From Gemmobacter lutimaris (lineage in GTDB: Bacteria > Pseudomonadota > Alphaproteobacteria > Rhodobacterales > Rhodobacteraceae), in NCBI RefSeq assembly GCF_003570715.1, contig NZ_QXXQ01000006.1, positions 124,001-188,000 of the forward strand: a stretch of 64,000 nucleotides of DNA, read 5' to 3'. Both the position numbers and the translations under genes were made by a program. Positions 49,937-58,754 of this stretch are shown one piece after another. Below the pieces are notes generated by a model. It saw only the letters and a program-made list of their open reading frames with translations, was not told the DNA's origin and did no database searches. Numbering within the stretch: the stretch's first letter is position 1; each line of letters opens with the position of its first letter.

Positions 49937-50321
49937 GCAACCCCCTTTGACCGCGCGGAAGCAGATTTTCATTGGTTGTGATGCGGCTTGTCATGTTAAC
50001 CCAGCCTGAAGCGGCCGTAGTTATCACAGGTTAGGATGATAGGAGGTATATTAATCCCATATCCCGTATAATGCATTGAATTTAATGATAAGCTGCTTTC
50101 GGTGCCTCTGGAGAAAATTATGAGGAACAGTGAAGATCGACCCTTATCTGAATTTCCTGTTGCTATTTTTTTTCTGTCCACCACGCGTGATAGAAAAAAG
50201 AAATGAGCATTCGTATATGCTTACGCTGAGCCACCGAGAAAGCGTTAGGAGAATGGCGGTTTTGGGCCTATGTATTTCTTGTCGCGGGAAAATCCCGAGC
50301 GACGATATGGAGGACCCCATC
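49937..50321. other. AT-rich intergenic stretch in the cargo region
   Basis: No convincing gene in 385 bases. It carries the promoter side of the leftward three-gene operon and of the rightward small genes. Base composition is clearly more AT-rich than the phage core. Just before the next gene, GTCGCGGGA (50281-50289) pairs with TCCC-GA-GCGAC (50293-50303) with a small bulge. Confidence 0.5.
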
Positions 50322-50477
50322 ATGGGTACCGACAAAAAGCACACTGGCTACGGCCAGGCACAAGATCCCAAGCAGAAGCAGCAGGGCGAACCTTCGGAAA
50401 CCGACCCGAAGCGCCGCGAAGCTGGCGACCCTCCGGCAACGGAACAGACACGCGCAGAAAAGCCCCAACAGGCTTGA
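50322..50477 (+). CDS. Small hydrophilic disordered protein
   Basis: A 51-residue protein (MGTDKKHTGYGQAQDPKQKQ...) made mostly of Lys, Gln, Glu, Asp and Pro. It is probably unstructured, like small stress-response proteins. GGAGG lies eight bases before the ATG. The open frame extends upstream but without coding character. Function unknown. Confidence 0.55.
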   Translation: MGTDKKHTGYGQAQDPKQKQQGEPSETDPKRREAGDPPATEQTRAEKPQQA

Positions 50478-50691
50478 TCATGCTGTTGCGCGACGGGTTG
50501 GCATCTGCGGGCGCTTACATTGCAAAGTTTCTGCCGCCAGCCTGAACGGAGCTTGGCGAAAGTTTGGGCAAAGAGGTATAGCTTCTTCAGCTCTCTGGAA
50601 CCATTCGCATGAATTAGCCGAGCTGCGGGGCGGCGGGAGTTTCTGCCGGCCGCCTCGTAATTCGTTCTCAATTTTCCCTTTGGAGGTTGCC

Positions 50692-51327
50692 ATGCTCTAT
50701 AATGACACCGCGCAACCGATATTCTTCGGTTACAAGCCTGAGAACAGGCAGGTGATCAAGGATCAAATCGAACGGGCGGAGAATGAAGGAATGCCGGTTC
50801 TTCAGGACGCCATGCCCGCAAGCTCGCAAGATAAAGCTTCGGAAGTGACAACTCTTGAGCGGCGCGTCCTGGCACATGAACGCATACTGCAATCCCTGAT
50901 TGCGCATCTGACTGAACTCGACCCTCAGTATATGGAAAGGTTGAAAAAGACCTTTGTGACGCCTCTGCTCATGAAGCGTTATGAGCAAAATTATGTCGAA
51001 ACAGAAGACTATGCGGCAGAGTTCATTCGCGCGATTGAGATTCTCGGTCAAAGTGTTCCAGACTTTGCCAAGGTTATCCTCACCGAGGTGCTCCCAACTG
51101 AAGAGAAATCGGCAGGAGATGCGCGGGTCCTCGGCTTCTTCACCCCGACGCTTTTCATGATCCGGCAGCGCGAGAACTCCTGGGACCTGCTGGTGGACGG
51201 CAGGCTGGTCCGCAGTTTCGAGCTCGAAACCGAAGCTTTCGACGAAGCTGTGCGCATGGCGCGGCGCATCGCATCTCGAGGGCCTCTGCAAGCCAGTGGT
51301 GGGCAAACTCCGGATAGCTGGTCCTGA
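50692..51327 (+). CDS. Hypothetical protein next to attR
   Basis: A 211-residue protein with a central coiled-coil segment (TTLERRVLAHERILQSLIAH) and a mixed C-terminal half (LGFFTPTLFMIRQRENSWDL, then DEAVRMARRIASRGP). GGAGG is five bases before the ATG. It is the last prophage gene before the right attachment site. No family recognised; cargo by position. Confidence 0.65.
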   Translation: MLYNDTAQPIFFGYKPENRQVIKDQIERAENEGMPVLQDAMPASSQDKASEVTTLERRVLAHERILQSLIAHLTELDPQYMERLKKTFVTPLLMKRYEQNYVETEDYAAEFIRAIEILGQSVPDFAKVILTEVLPTEEKSAGDARVLGFFTPTLFMIRQRENSWDLLVDGRLVRSFELETEAFDEAVRMARRIASRGPLQASGGQTPDSWS

Positions 51328-51333
51328 ACAGGT

Positions 51334-51376
51334 CGATGCTGTCCCTGAACGTGGTGTAGGTTCCGGGACAGCATCG
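51334..51376. repeat. 12-bp inverted repeat near attR
   Basis: CGATGCTGTCCC (51334-51345) pairs with GGGACAGCATCG (51365-51376) across 19 bases. It starts six bases after the last cargo gene, so it may terminate that gene, although no T tract follows. The rest of 51377-51547 shows nothing I can name. Confidence 0.5.
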
Positions 51377-51547
51377 CTAGTTGAGGCAACCTTCAGCCGC
51401 CGGGTGCGCCTTTAGGCATCTTGTACAAAGTGCTCCTTGGTTCAGTGAACCGCACGAAACGCGAACAGGTGGCGCAAGTGGCGATTTCGGTTCAACACAA
51501 AGCGGTCGTATGTTGCCAGAACCGCAGGTTACGGTGACGCCGCTTTC

Positions 51548-51593
51548 TTCACATCGAAGATGTCAGCGGTTCAAATCCGTTATCGCCCACCAT
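51548..51593 (+). repeat. attR (46-bp direct repeat)
   Basis: Identical to 9075-9120. It is the displaced original 3' half of the host tRNA-Val(CAC), with no 5' half in front of it, so it marks the right junction of the prophage. Confidence 0.95.
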
Positions 51594-51600
51594 GATTATG

Positions 51601-51628
51601 AAAAGCACGGCTTCGGTCGTGCTTTTTC
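51601..51628 (+). terminator. Original host terminator of tRNA-Val(CAC)
   Basis: AAAAGCACGGC (51601-51611) pairs with GTCGTGCTTTT (51616-51626) around a TTCG tetraloop, with a T tract. It follows attR by seven bases and would have ended the tRNA transcript before phage insertion. Confidence 0.85.
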
Positions 51629-51718
51629 ATTTTCCGGATCGGGCCCGACTCGGCGATTTGACTTGAGGAATGTGCCCCTTGCACCCGCTGCCGCGATCCG
51701 CTAGGTCGGGCGCAGGGC

Positions 51719-51794
51719 GGGCGGTTAGCTCAGTTGGTAGAGCGTCTCGTTTACACCGAGAATGTCGGGGGTTCGAGTCCCTCACCGCCCACCA
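51719..51794 (+). tRNA. tRNA-Val(TAC)
   Basis: A 76-base cloverleaf with encoded CCA (51792-51794). Acceptor GGGCGGT (51719-51725) pairs with ACCGCCC (51784-51790). The anticodon loop TTTACAC gives TAC. It lies about 90 bases after the displaced tRNA terminator, so two valine tRNA genes were neighbours before phage insertion. Confidence 0.95.
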
Positions 51795-51821
51795 TTCCCC
51801 TCCCTGACAGCAGATGCCCTT

Positions 51822-52211
51822 TCAGGCCGCGAGAGACTGGGTCCACAGCGCCACGATCTGTGCGGCAAGCTGCATCGGATCGAAGGGTTTCACGATCACA
51901 TCCAGCGCGCCCGCCTCGATGAACTGGCGCACGTCAGAGTGCTGGGCCTTCGCGGTCATGAAAATCGCTGGGGTCTTGGCGAATTGCGGCAGGGCGCGCA
52001 GCGCCAGCAGCGTCTCTTCGCCGGTCATGCCCGGCATCATCACATCCAGCAGGAACAGATCGGGGGCCGCCGCTGCGGCACCTTCCAGCGCCTCCTGCCC
52101 CGAGGCGAATTGCACCACCTCCAGCCCCCCGACCATTTCAAGCGCGATCAGGGCAATTTCGCGGATGTCCGGGTCATCCTCGACATGCATCACCTTGGGC
52201 AGTTGCGGCAT
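51822..52211 (-). CDS. CheY-like single-domain response regulator
   Basis: A 129-residue receiver with no output domain. Acidic pocket Glu11, Asp12 and Asp13 (HVEDDPD), phosphoacceptor Asp56 (LLDVMMPG), Thr in FMTAKA and Lys in VKPF are all present. It should accept phosphate from the PAS kinase encoded 18 bases upstream and pass the signal by protein contact or through a phosphorelay. Confidence 0.93.
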   Translation of the reverse strand: MPQLPKVMHVEDDPDIREIALIALEMVGGLEVVQFASGQEALEGAAAAAPDLFLLDVMMPGMTGEETLLALRALPQFAKTPAIFMTAKAQHSDVRQFIEAGALDVIVKPFDPMQLAAQIVALWTQSLAA

Positions 52212-52229
52212 TGTTTTTCCTTCGGATCT

Positions 52230-53816
52230 TCAGGCGACAGAGCGCAGTTCGGAGCTGCGCGGCAGATCAATGTAGAATGTGGTTCCGACGCCGACTTCGC
52301 TGGTAAAGGAAATACGGCCGCCGTGTTTGGTGACGATGGATTTGGCGATGCTCAGCCCGAGGCCGGTGCCGATGCGCGAGCGGTCAGGGTCCGCATGGGC
52401 CTGAACGAACCGGGCGAACAGCGTCTGATGGGCTTCGGGCGGGATGCCGGGGCCGCGATCCGTCACACTCAGCCGCACGCCGGAAGGGGTTTCGCTGACG
52501 GTCAGATCCACCCATTGCGCGCGGGGCGAAAACTTGACCGCATTTGACAGAAGATTGGTCAGAACCTGCAACATGCCGTCGCGGCTGATGTCGGCGATGA
52601 TCGGGCTGCGCGGGCCGACATAGCGCAGCTTCACCCCGTATTCGAGCCCGTAACCCGCGTTGGCCGCCACCGCCTCTTCGGCAAGGGCAACCACATCCAT
52701 CGGGGCCATCGTCAGTTCCATCATGTCGGCGTCGAGCTTTTCAAGATCAAGCAGATTGTTGATCAGGCGCAGCAGCCGGTCAACATTGCGCAGGGCGACC
52801 TCGACCATGCTGCCCGCCTTGTCGGGCAGGGCGCCCAGAACCCCGGAATTGATCAGGTTGAGCGAACCTTTCACCGAGGTCAGCGGCGAACGCAACTCAT
52901 GGCTGACGGTCGCCACGAATTCGGCGCGGTTGCGTTCGGCCCGCTTGCGTTTGGAAATGTCGCGCACCACGGCAATGAAACGTGCCTTGCCGTCTAGGCT
53001 GAGTTCCTGTTGCAGGTTGATCTCGACCGGGCAGCCGCGCCAGTTGGCTTCGTGCAGGATCGAATCCACCTCGCCGGTCAGAAGCCGGGCCACGCGGGCG
53101 CGGAACTTGGCCTCGTCGAACGGCTGGATCAGGTCCGTCAGGCGCTTGCCACGCACTTCCTCGGGGGTCACGTCCATCGAAACCAGCGAATGCTTGTTGA
53201 GATACAGAAGCTCCAGCGTGTCGGCCGCGAAGATGTAAACCTCGTCGCGCAGGCGGTCGATCATGGCGCGTTCCTGCAATTCGGCCTGAATCAGCTTGGA
53301 TTGCGTGATGTCGGTGCGCAACGAGACACTGCGCCGCAGATCGCCGTCAGGGCCCAGAACCGGAACGATGGTGGCGCGGGTCCAGATCAGGCGGCCATCC
53401 TTGCGCCGGATACGGGTCTCGCCATACCAGGTGCGGCCCTCGCGCAGGAAGCTGTCCAACTCGGGCGGCGATTCCGCGCGGCTGACCAGAAGGGTGTCGC
53501 GGAATTGCTGACCGACCAGTTCCTCTGGCGTATAGCCGGTCGCCTCGGCCATGGTGCCGTTGGCATAGGTGATCCTGCCGTCGGCGCTGGTGATATTGAT
53601 CATCACATGGGCATCCACCGCGCGAAGATCTGCCTCCAGATCGTTGATCCGCCGCCGAAGCCCGTCCGCCTCGGCCTTGCTGGACCGGCTCGTCAGGGCA
53701 AAAGCAAGTAGCAGCGCAAACAGGATCAGGGCAAAGAAAGCACGTTCAAAAAGAAGTCCACCCGGAGAGTCCTGCGGCGTATACAGGATCTGCTGAAGCA
53801 ACTCGTACATTTGCAA
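52230..53816 (-). CDS. PAS-domain sensor histidine kinase
   Basis: A 528-residue kinase. One membrane span near 24-42 (FERAFFALILFALLLAFALT) is followed by PAS at about 68-175 (TYANGTMAEATGYTPEELVG), a second PAS at about 185-290, HisKA with His306 (FVATVSHELRSPL), and an ATPase domain with NLLSNAVKFSPRAQ, DRGPGIP and GTGLGLSIAKSI. Both kinase motifs are intact. It is paired with the CheY-like gene downstream. The signal sensed is not known. Confidence 0.93.
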   Translation of the reverse strand: MQMYELLQQILYTPQDSPGGLLFERAFFALILFALLLAFALTSRSSKAEADGLRRRINDLEADLRAVDAHVMINITSADGRITYANGTMAEATGYTPEELVGQQFRDTLLVSRAESPPELDSFLREGRTWYGETRIRRKDGRLIWTRATIVPVLGPDGDLRRSVSLRTDITQSKLIQAELQERAMIDRLRDEVYIFAADTLELLYLNKHSLVSMDVTPEEVRGKRLTDLIQPFDEAKFRARVARLLTGEVDSILHEANWRGCPVEINLQQELSLDGKARFIAVVRDISKRKRAERNRAEFVATVSHELRSPLTSVKGSLNLINSGVLGALPDKAGSMVEVALRNVDRLLRLINNLLDLEKLDADMMELTMAPMDVVALAEEAVAANAGYGLEYGVKLRYVGPRSPIIADISRDGMLQVLTNLLSNAVKFSPRAQWVDLTVSETPSGVRLSVTDRGPGIPPEAHQTLFARFVQAHADPDRSRIGTGLGLSIAKSIVTKHGGRISFTSEVGVGTTFYIDLPRSSELRSVA

Positions 53817-53875
53817 TTCCTCTGTGATGATCGCGCTGGCCCTGCGGCCGAGTAGTCACCGTGTGAGAATTCATG

Positions 53876-53933
53876 GTTATCGGATGCAAATTTGTCAGAA
53901 ACTGTGGCGATTTTTGGCTGCCAATCCGATAAC
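53876..53933. promoter_or_regulatory. Inverted repeat upstream of the PAS kinase
   Basis: GTTATCGGAT (53876-53885) and ATCCGATAAC (53924-53933) are perfect inverted copies 38 bases apart, in the 157-base gap between the two kinase genes. They may bind a regulator of the kinase/receiver pair or form a long hairpin at the end of the hybrid kinase mRNA. Confidence 0.45.
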
Positions 53934-53973
53934 ACCAAGGCACCCCGGAATTTCGGGTGCGAAAAATGGCATT

Positions 53974-56900
53974 TCAGCCAGCGCGGACCTTCTTGCCGGG
54001 ATGCTTGTTCGACCGGATGATCTCAAGACAGCGCGCCGCCACATTGTGCAGGGTGATCCGCGATTTCGTGAAGCTTTCCAGAACCCGCGGGTCGGCCCGG
54101 CGCTGCGCGTCCGCAGTCAGTGTGACCACCGGCACCCCCGGCTGCCAGATCGCCACATCTTTCAGCAACGCGTCGCCGCTGCCGGTCTCCACGCTCCAGC
54201 CCAGCACGACCAGATCGAAATTCTGTTGTGACAGCACCTTGCGCGCGCGCTCTTCGTTCGCTGCATTGACAAGGGTTGCTGCTGCGCCGAAGGCGGAGGC
54301 CAGCAGCTCCGATGCCGCCGCATCGCATTCGACATGCAGCACGCGTGCCTGCCGCCCGCCAGTGTCGGCGGGGGGCCGTGCGGGCCGTTCGGAAGGGGCG
54401 TCAGCGGGCAGGGTGAACCAGAAGGTCGTCTGCACTTCGGGTTCGGATGTAAAGTCGATCTCGCCGCCAAACTGTTCGACAATCCGCTTGGCGATATGCA
54501 GACCCAGTCCCGACCCTTCGGTCACACGGTGGGCAGAACTGTCAACCTGCGAGAAGGGCCGGAACAGCCGGTCACGGAAGTCCGGCGGGATGCCCTTGCC
54601 CGCATTGCTGACGCTGATCTTGACCGAATCCGGACCTCGTTCCAGCCGGATGCCGACCTCGCTGCCGCGGGGCGAGAATTTGGCGGCATTCGACAGCAGG
54701 TTGGCCATAACCTGATGAAAGCGGTTTTCGTCCAGCCGCACAATGGTTCCCGGCACATCCGCAAGAATGCGATAGGTCACATCGAACCGGGCCGCGAAGG
54801 GCTGGTTGACCAGAACGGTGTTTTTCAGCAGCGCCGAAATGTCGGTCGCCACCATCTCGGGGCGCTGCATCACGCCATCCAGCTTTTCCATGTCCAGAAT
54901 GTCGTTCACCAGATGGATCAGCCGGTCACAGTTCTTTTGCGCGATCGTCAGCATCCGTTTGGCGGGATCGGGCACCCCGGACGCCATCGTGTTCAGCAGC
55001 AGTGACAGCGACCCGTTGATCGAGGTGAGCGGCGTGCGCAATTCATGGCTGACGGTCGAGACGAACTGTTTCTTCATCTCGTCAAGCTGGCGCTGGTCGG
55101 TCACGTCGGTCTGCACCCCGATCAGCCGCCACGCCCGCCCGGTTTCGTCCCTCTCTTCACCCACGGCGTTCGACTGCATCCAGCGCCAGCTTCCGTCATC
55201 CATGCGGATACGGTAATCGCTGATCGACCTTTCGCTGCGGCCCTCGATGCAGGCGCGATCCGCCTCCTGCACGGTGGGCAGGTCGTCAGGGTGGATGCGC
55301 TGAAGCCAGTGTTGCTGCGCATCGGCTGCCGCCGCATCCTCCAGCCCCAGAAGGTCCAGCCATGTGCGCGACACCACGGATTTCCCGGTGTGCAGATCAA
55401 TGTCAAAAACACCGATCCGCGCGCCGGTCAGGGCGAGATCCAGCCGGTGCTGGGTGGTGCGCAACTGGTCCGAGATGCGGCGCATCTCGGTGATGTTGCG
55501 CATCACCACCGTATAGCGCCGCTTGCCGTCACTGTTGCGCCACGGATTTACCTGCACATCCAGAACCAGCGTCTGCCCGTCCTTTGTCCGTGCAACCAGT
55601 TCGCCGCGATAGGTCGGGGGCAGGGTGGTCTTTCCGGTCTGGCCGAAATATTCGTCAAGCTGGCCCTGAAGCAGCGCCGAGAAGGGCTTGCCAAGTATTT
55701 CGTGTTCCTCCAGCCGCAGAAGGCGGGGAAGGGCGTCGTTCATCCGCAGCACATGGCCCGTGTCATCCAGCAGGGCGATCTTGGTCAGCGCGGTCTCGAT
55801 GATGGACCTGTTTTCCTCGACTTGCGTGGCCAGTTCACGGGTGCGGCGCGCGACAGTTTCGCGCACCAGTTCCTCGCGCCGCATGAGCGACATCAGAAAC
55901 ACCGCCAGAAGGCCCGAGAAGGACAACCCGCCCAGAAGCACGACCAGCGGTTCCCCGTTCCAGAAGCGCGCTTCAAGGGCGGGTGTGCTTTCCCACACGA
56001 CCGTCCAGTTTTGGCCGTAGACAGCCATCTGTTCGACATAGCGGAACCGGGGCTTGTGCCCCTCGGTCGCGCCGCTTTCATAGAACTTGCGCTCGGGCAC
56101 AATGTCGGTGCCGTCGTAAAGCGCGATATGGGTCAAGGAGTTGCCGTGATCCTGCAAGGTGGCCATCATCCGCTCGGTGATGATCGGCGCATAGACCCAG
56201 CCCAGGAAATGCGCCCGCCGGCCCAGCACCGTGGGCGGGTTGCCGCTGTGATCGTAAAGCGGGGCCAGCAACAGGAAGCCCGATCCATGCGCGCGGTCCT
56301 GCACAAGGGTCACGGGGCGGCTGATCGTTATCTTGCCACTGTCGCGGGCGGCGATGGCCGCGCTGCGGCGTCTTTCCTCGAAAGCGATGTTCAGGCCGCG
56401 CGCCGTGGCATTCCATTCCATCGGTTCGACATATTTGATGACGAACATATCTTCGGCATCCTGCCGGGCCGTAATGTTCAGATCCGCGATCCCGTCCTCC
56501 TGCGCCTGTGCGATGAAGGCGTCACCGCCCCCCGGCGCAACCGGCGCGATGAAGCCGATGCCGGTCAGTCCGTCGCGTTCGGCATAGGCGGCGGCAAAGT
56601 TGCGCCAGTCCGCTGCCGTCACGGTGTCAGAGGCCTGAAACAGCCCGACCCCGCCGCTGAGCGCAAGCGTGAAAGCCTCAAGCCGGTGGCGCAGGGCATG
56701 GGCGGAATCGCGGGCCAGAATTTCGAACTGCGCCTCGTCCGTCCGGTTGCCGAGGCGCGAAACCTGATGCCAGGCGATGAAAGTGCCGACCACTGCAAGG
56801 GCAAGATAAAAGATCGCCTGTCCGCTGAACCGCGGCAGCGCCGCGCCCTTCCAGTAAAGGGCCGGCATCGGGTGCCATGGTCCCAGCAGTGCGACGGGAA

Positions 56901-57465
56901 TGGCCATGAAGGCGCCCAGAACATTGCCCATCCACCAGATCAGCCAGTGCCAGCCGGGGTCCGTCGAAAGCTCGGGCGCAGAGGTCAGGACAATCAGCAT
57001 GGCGGCGGAAGGCAGAATCGCGCTGCTTGCCGGAACAACGATCAGAAGCGCAGCCAGAAGATGCCGCGTCCGGTTGATCCGCAGCGGATAGCCGAACAGC
57101 CAGCGCAACCCCGCCGCACCCGCGACGGCCTGTGCCGTTGCGGCCGCGGCCTGAAGCAGCATCGAGGGCAGCCGGCCATCGCCGCCGACATTGGCATATC
57201 CAAGCGCGAGCATGATCATCTGCCCCGCCATGGACCCCACAAGAACCGCAGGCCAGAACCGCAATCCCATCACCAGCAAGCTTGCGACGGCGACGCCGGT
57301 GCCACGCAGCACGACCACATCCACATCGCCGTTCGGTGCCAGCAGAACGCCGGTCAGGCTGAAGGCCGTCACCAGCGCGGCAAGCGGCACAAGGCGCGTG
57401 ATCCGGGCGAGGCCGGTCGTCTGGTCATCCGGGCGTGAAGGGGTGTTTGTATCGTTCCGGGGCAT
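53974..57465 (-). CDS. MASE1/CHASE hybrid sensor kinase with pseudo-receiver
   Basis: A 1163-residue protein. A multi-span MASE1-like region (about 20-235) is followed by a periplasmic CHASE-like domain (about 260-500), a span near 505-525, two PAS regions (about 550-795) and HisKA with His807 (FVSTVSHELRTPL). The ATPase domain (NLLSNAAKFSPRG, NAGKGIP, GSGLGLHIAKRI) has Asn where the G1 box usually has Asp. The C-terminal receiver-like domain has Gly1089 where the phosphoacceptor Asp should be (DLVVLGWSV) and lacks the usual acidic pocket (HVECDA). It can probably autophosphorylate but not use its own receiver. Confidence 0.9.
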   Translation of the reverse strand: MPRNDTNTPSRPDDQTTGLARITRLVPLAALVTAFSLTGVLLAPNGDVDVVVLRGTGVAVASLLVMGLRFWPAVLVGSMAGQMIMLALGYANVGGDGRLPSMLLQAAAATAQAVAGAAGLRWLFGYPLRINRTRHLLAALLIVVPASSAILPSAAMLIVLTSAPELSTDPGWHWLIWWMGNVLGAFMAIPVALLGPWHPMPALYWKGAALPRFSGQAIFYLALAVVGTFIAWHQVSRLGNRTDEAQFEILARDSAHALRHRLEAFTLALSGGVGLFQASDTVTAADWRNFAAAYAERDGLTGIGFIAPVAPGGGDAFIAQAQEDGIADLNITARQDAEDMFVIKYVEPMEWNATARGLNIAFEERRRSAAIAARDSGKITISRPVTLVQDRAHGSGFLLLAPLYDHSGNPPTVLGRRAHFLGWVYAPIITERMMATLQDHGNSLTHIALYDGTDIVPERKFYESGATEGHKPRFRYVEQMAVYGQNWTVVWESTPALEARFWNGEPLVVLLGGLSFSGLLAVFLMSLMRREELVRETVARRTRELATQVEENRSIIETALTKIALLDDTGHVLRMNDALPRLLRLEEHEILGKPFSALLQGQLDEYFGQTGKTTLPPTYRGELVARTKDGQTLVLDVQVNPWRNSDGKRRYTVVMRNITEMRRISDQLRTTQHRLDLALTGARIGVFDIDLHTGKSVVSRTWLDLLGLEDAAAADAQQHWLQRIHPDDLPTVQEADRACIEGRSERSISDYRIRMDDGSWRWMQSNAVGEERDETGRAWRLIGVQTDVTDQRQLDEMKKQFVSTVSHELRTPLTSINGSLSLLLNTMASGVPDPAKRMLTIAQKNCDRLIHLVNDILDMEKLDGVMQRPEMVATDISALLKNTVLVNQPFAARFDVTYRILADVPGTIVRLDENRFHQVMANLLSNAAKFSPRGSEVGIRLERGPDSVKISVSNAGKGIPPDFRDRLFRPFSQVDSSAHRVTEGSGLGLHIAKRIVEQFGGEIDFTSEPEVQTTFWFTLPADAPSERPARPPADTGGRQARVLHVECDAAASELLASAFGAAATLVNAANEERARKVLSQQNFDLVVLGWSVETGSGDALLKDVAIWQPGVPVVTLTADAQRRADPRVLESFTKSRITLHNVAARCLEIIRSNKHPGKKVRAG

Positions 57466-57737
57466 GCCGAACTTCTTGTATGGATCGGGCGAAGACTACA
57501 CGCTCTGATTGAGAACGCAAAGCACCGGTTCCAGAATTTAGTGTTTCATGTCCGATAGGTGACAGAAATAGGGCTTTTCTGCGGTATCCGTAACATGGCG
57601 GAAAACTCTGAAATTTCGATCCTGCCGCCACATTCTGGCCGCAAAGCCATACAATTTTTAAGGGAGTGATTCATGGCACTCGTCCCTCTGCGTGTTTGGG
57701 GGCGTTGCGGAAGCATCCTCTGACTGGGCACAATCCG

Positions 57738-58742
57738 ATGAGACTACTGGCTGTCGATGATGACGCGCTGATCCTTGACCTTCTGAAAACCACGCTTCTG
57801 GCGAATGGGTATGACAAGGTCGTCACGGCGGGTGACGCAAAGCAAGCGGCCGCCATCATTTCGGGCGCGACAGAGCCTTTCGATGCGTTTCTGCTGGACA
57901 TCATGATGCCCGAGGTGACCGGGATCGAACTGGCGCGCTGGATCCGCAAGATCCCGCAGTATCAGGCCGCGCCGATCCTTATGATCACCTCGATGAGCGA
58001 GAAAACCTTCATCGATTCCGCGTTCAAGGCGGGGGCGTCGGATTACATCACCAAGCCCTTCGATCCGGTGGAGGTGGTCACCCGTGTCCGTCTGGCGGAA
58101 CGTCAGTATCAAAGCTCGCGGCAGGTCCGTGACAGCAGCCTTCAGATCAAGGCGCTGACCGCGCAACTGGAAGACCATTACCGTGCCGCGCTGTCCGAGC
58201 CCGTGGTGCTGGAAGATGTGGATGGGCTGATCGAATACATGGCCTTGCAGAATTACCTTCTGCAACTGTCGCGCGGCGATTTCTTCGCCACCAGCGTACT
58301 GGCCATGCGCATCGTCGATGTCGGCAATATCTATACCCGCTGTTCCGCGAGCCTGTTCCGCGACATTCTTGCCGATGTGGCCGAATGTGCGTTGTCGGCG
58401 CTGGCGCAGACCGAATGCATCATGGCCTATGCGGGCAATGGCGCCTTTGCCGGGGTCATCGCCTTTCCCGAACAGCATGATTTCGACGAGATCGAGCTGA
58501 TGATCAACCTGATGATCGAGCGGCTGGACCTGACCGACGACAAGCAGCAGCCGATCGAGGTGCGCGTGGCCGTGGGCAAGCCGATCCCGGTGGGCATCAC
58601 CAAATCGGGGCGCGACGCGGTGGCCAAGATGCAGCGCGCGGTCGAGGATCTGAACTGGAACCAGCCCAAGCCGGGCCGCAGGCAGGGGCGTGCCGCAACG
58701 GCGCGCAGCCTGTTCTCGCGGGCCTTTTCAATGTCCTTCTGA
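57738..58742 (+). CDS. Response regulator with degenerate GGDEF-like output
   Basis: A 334-residue protein. The receiver (1-125) is intact: Asp7, Asp8, Asp9, phosphoacceptor Asp54 (LLDIMMPE) and Lys in TKPFDP. After a helical linker the C-terminal half has the layout of a diguanylate cyclase (MRIVDVGNIY, then a signature place reading YAGNGAFAGVI instead of GGDEF, then EVRVAVGKPI). Catalysis is therefore unlikely; binding of a partner or nucleotide is possible. It is divergent from the hybrid kinase and followed 12 bases later by the Hpt gene. I start at 57738 (MRLLAVDDD), where homology begins. Confidence 0.85.
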   Translation: MRLLAVDDDALILDLLKTTLLANGYDKVVTAGDAKQAAAIISGATEPFDAFLLDIMMPEVTGIELARWIRKIPQYQAAPILMITSMSEKTFIDSAFKAGASDYITKPFDPVEVVTRVRLAERQYQSSRQVRDSSLQIKALTAQLEDHYRAALSEPVVLEDVDGLIEYMALQNYLLQLSRGDFFATSVLAMRIVDVGNIYTRCSASLFRDILADVAECALSALAQTECIMAYAGNGAFAGVIAFPEQHDFDEIELMINLMIERLDLTDDKQQPIEVRVAVGKPIPVGITKSGRDAVAKMQRAVEDLNWNQPKPGRRQGRAATARSLFSRAFSMSF

Positions 58743-58754
58743 CGGGCGCATACC

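Larger units (their letters stand above)
9075..51593. mobile_element. Complete HK97-type siphoviral prophage integrated in tRNA-Val(CAC)
   Basis: The element is bounded by a perfect 46-bp repeat of the tRNA 3' half. It contains, from left to right, the integrase and excisionase module, a CI/Cro-like switch, replication genes, terminase, head, tail, fibre and lysis genes, and then cargo genes up to attR. All modules of a temperate siphovirus are visible and none of the large genes is interrupted, so it is probably inducible. Tail genes resemble the Rhodobacter gene transfer agent, but integrase, repressor and primase mark it as a real phage. About 42.5 kb. Confidence 0.93.

Noticed and set aside
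55045-57438. 797-codon open frame opposite the hybrid kinase
   Set aside because: Antisense shadow; kinase motifs are clear on the minus strand.
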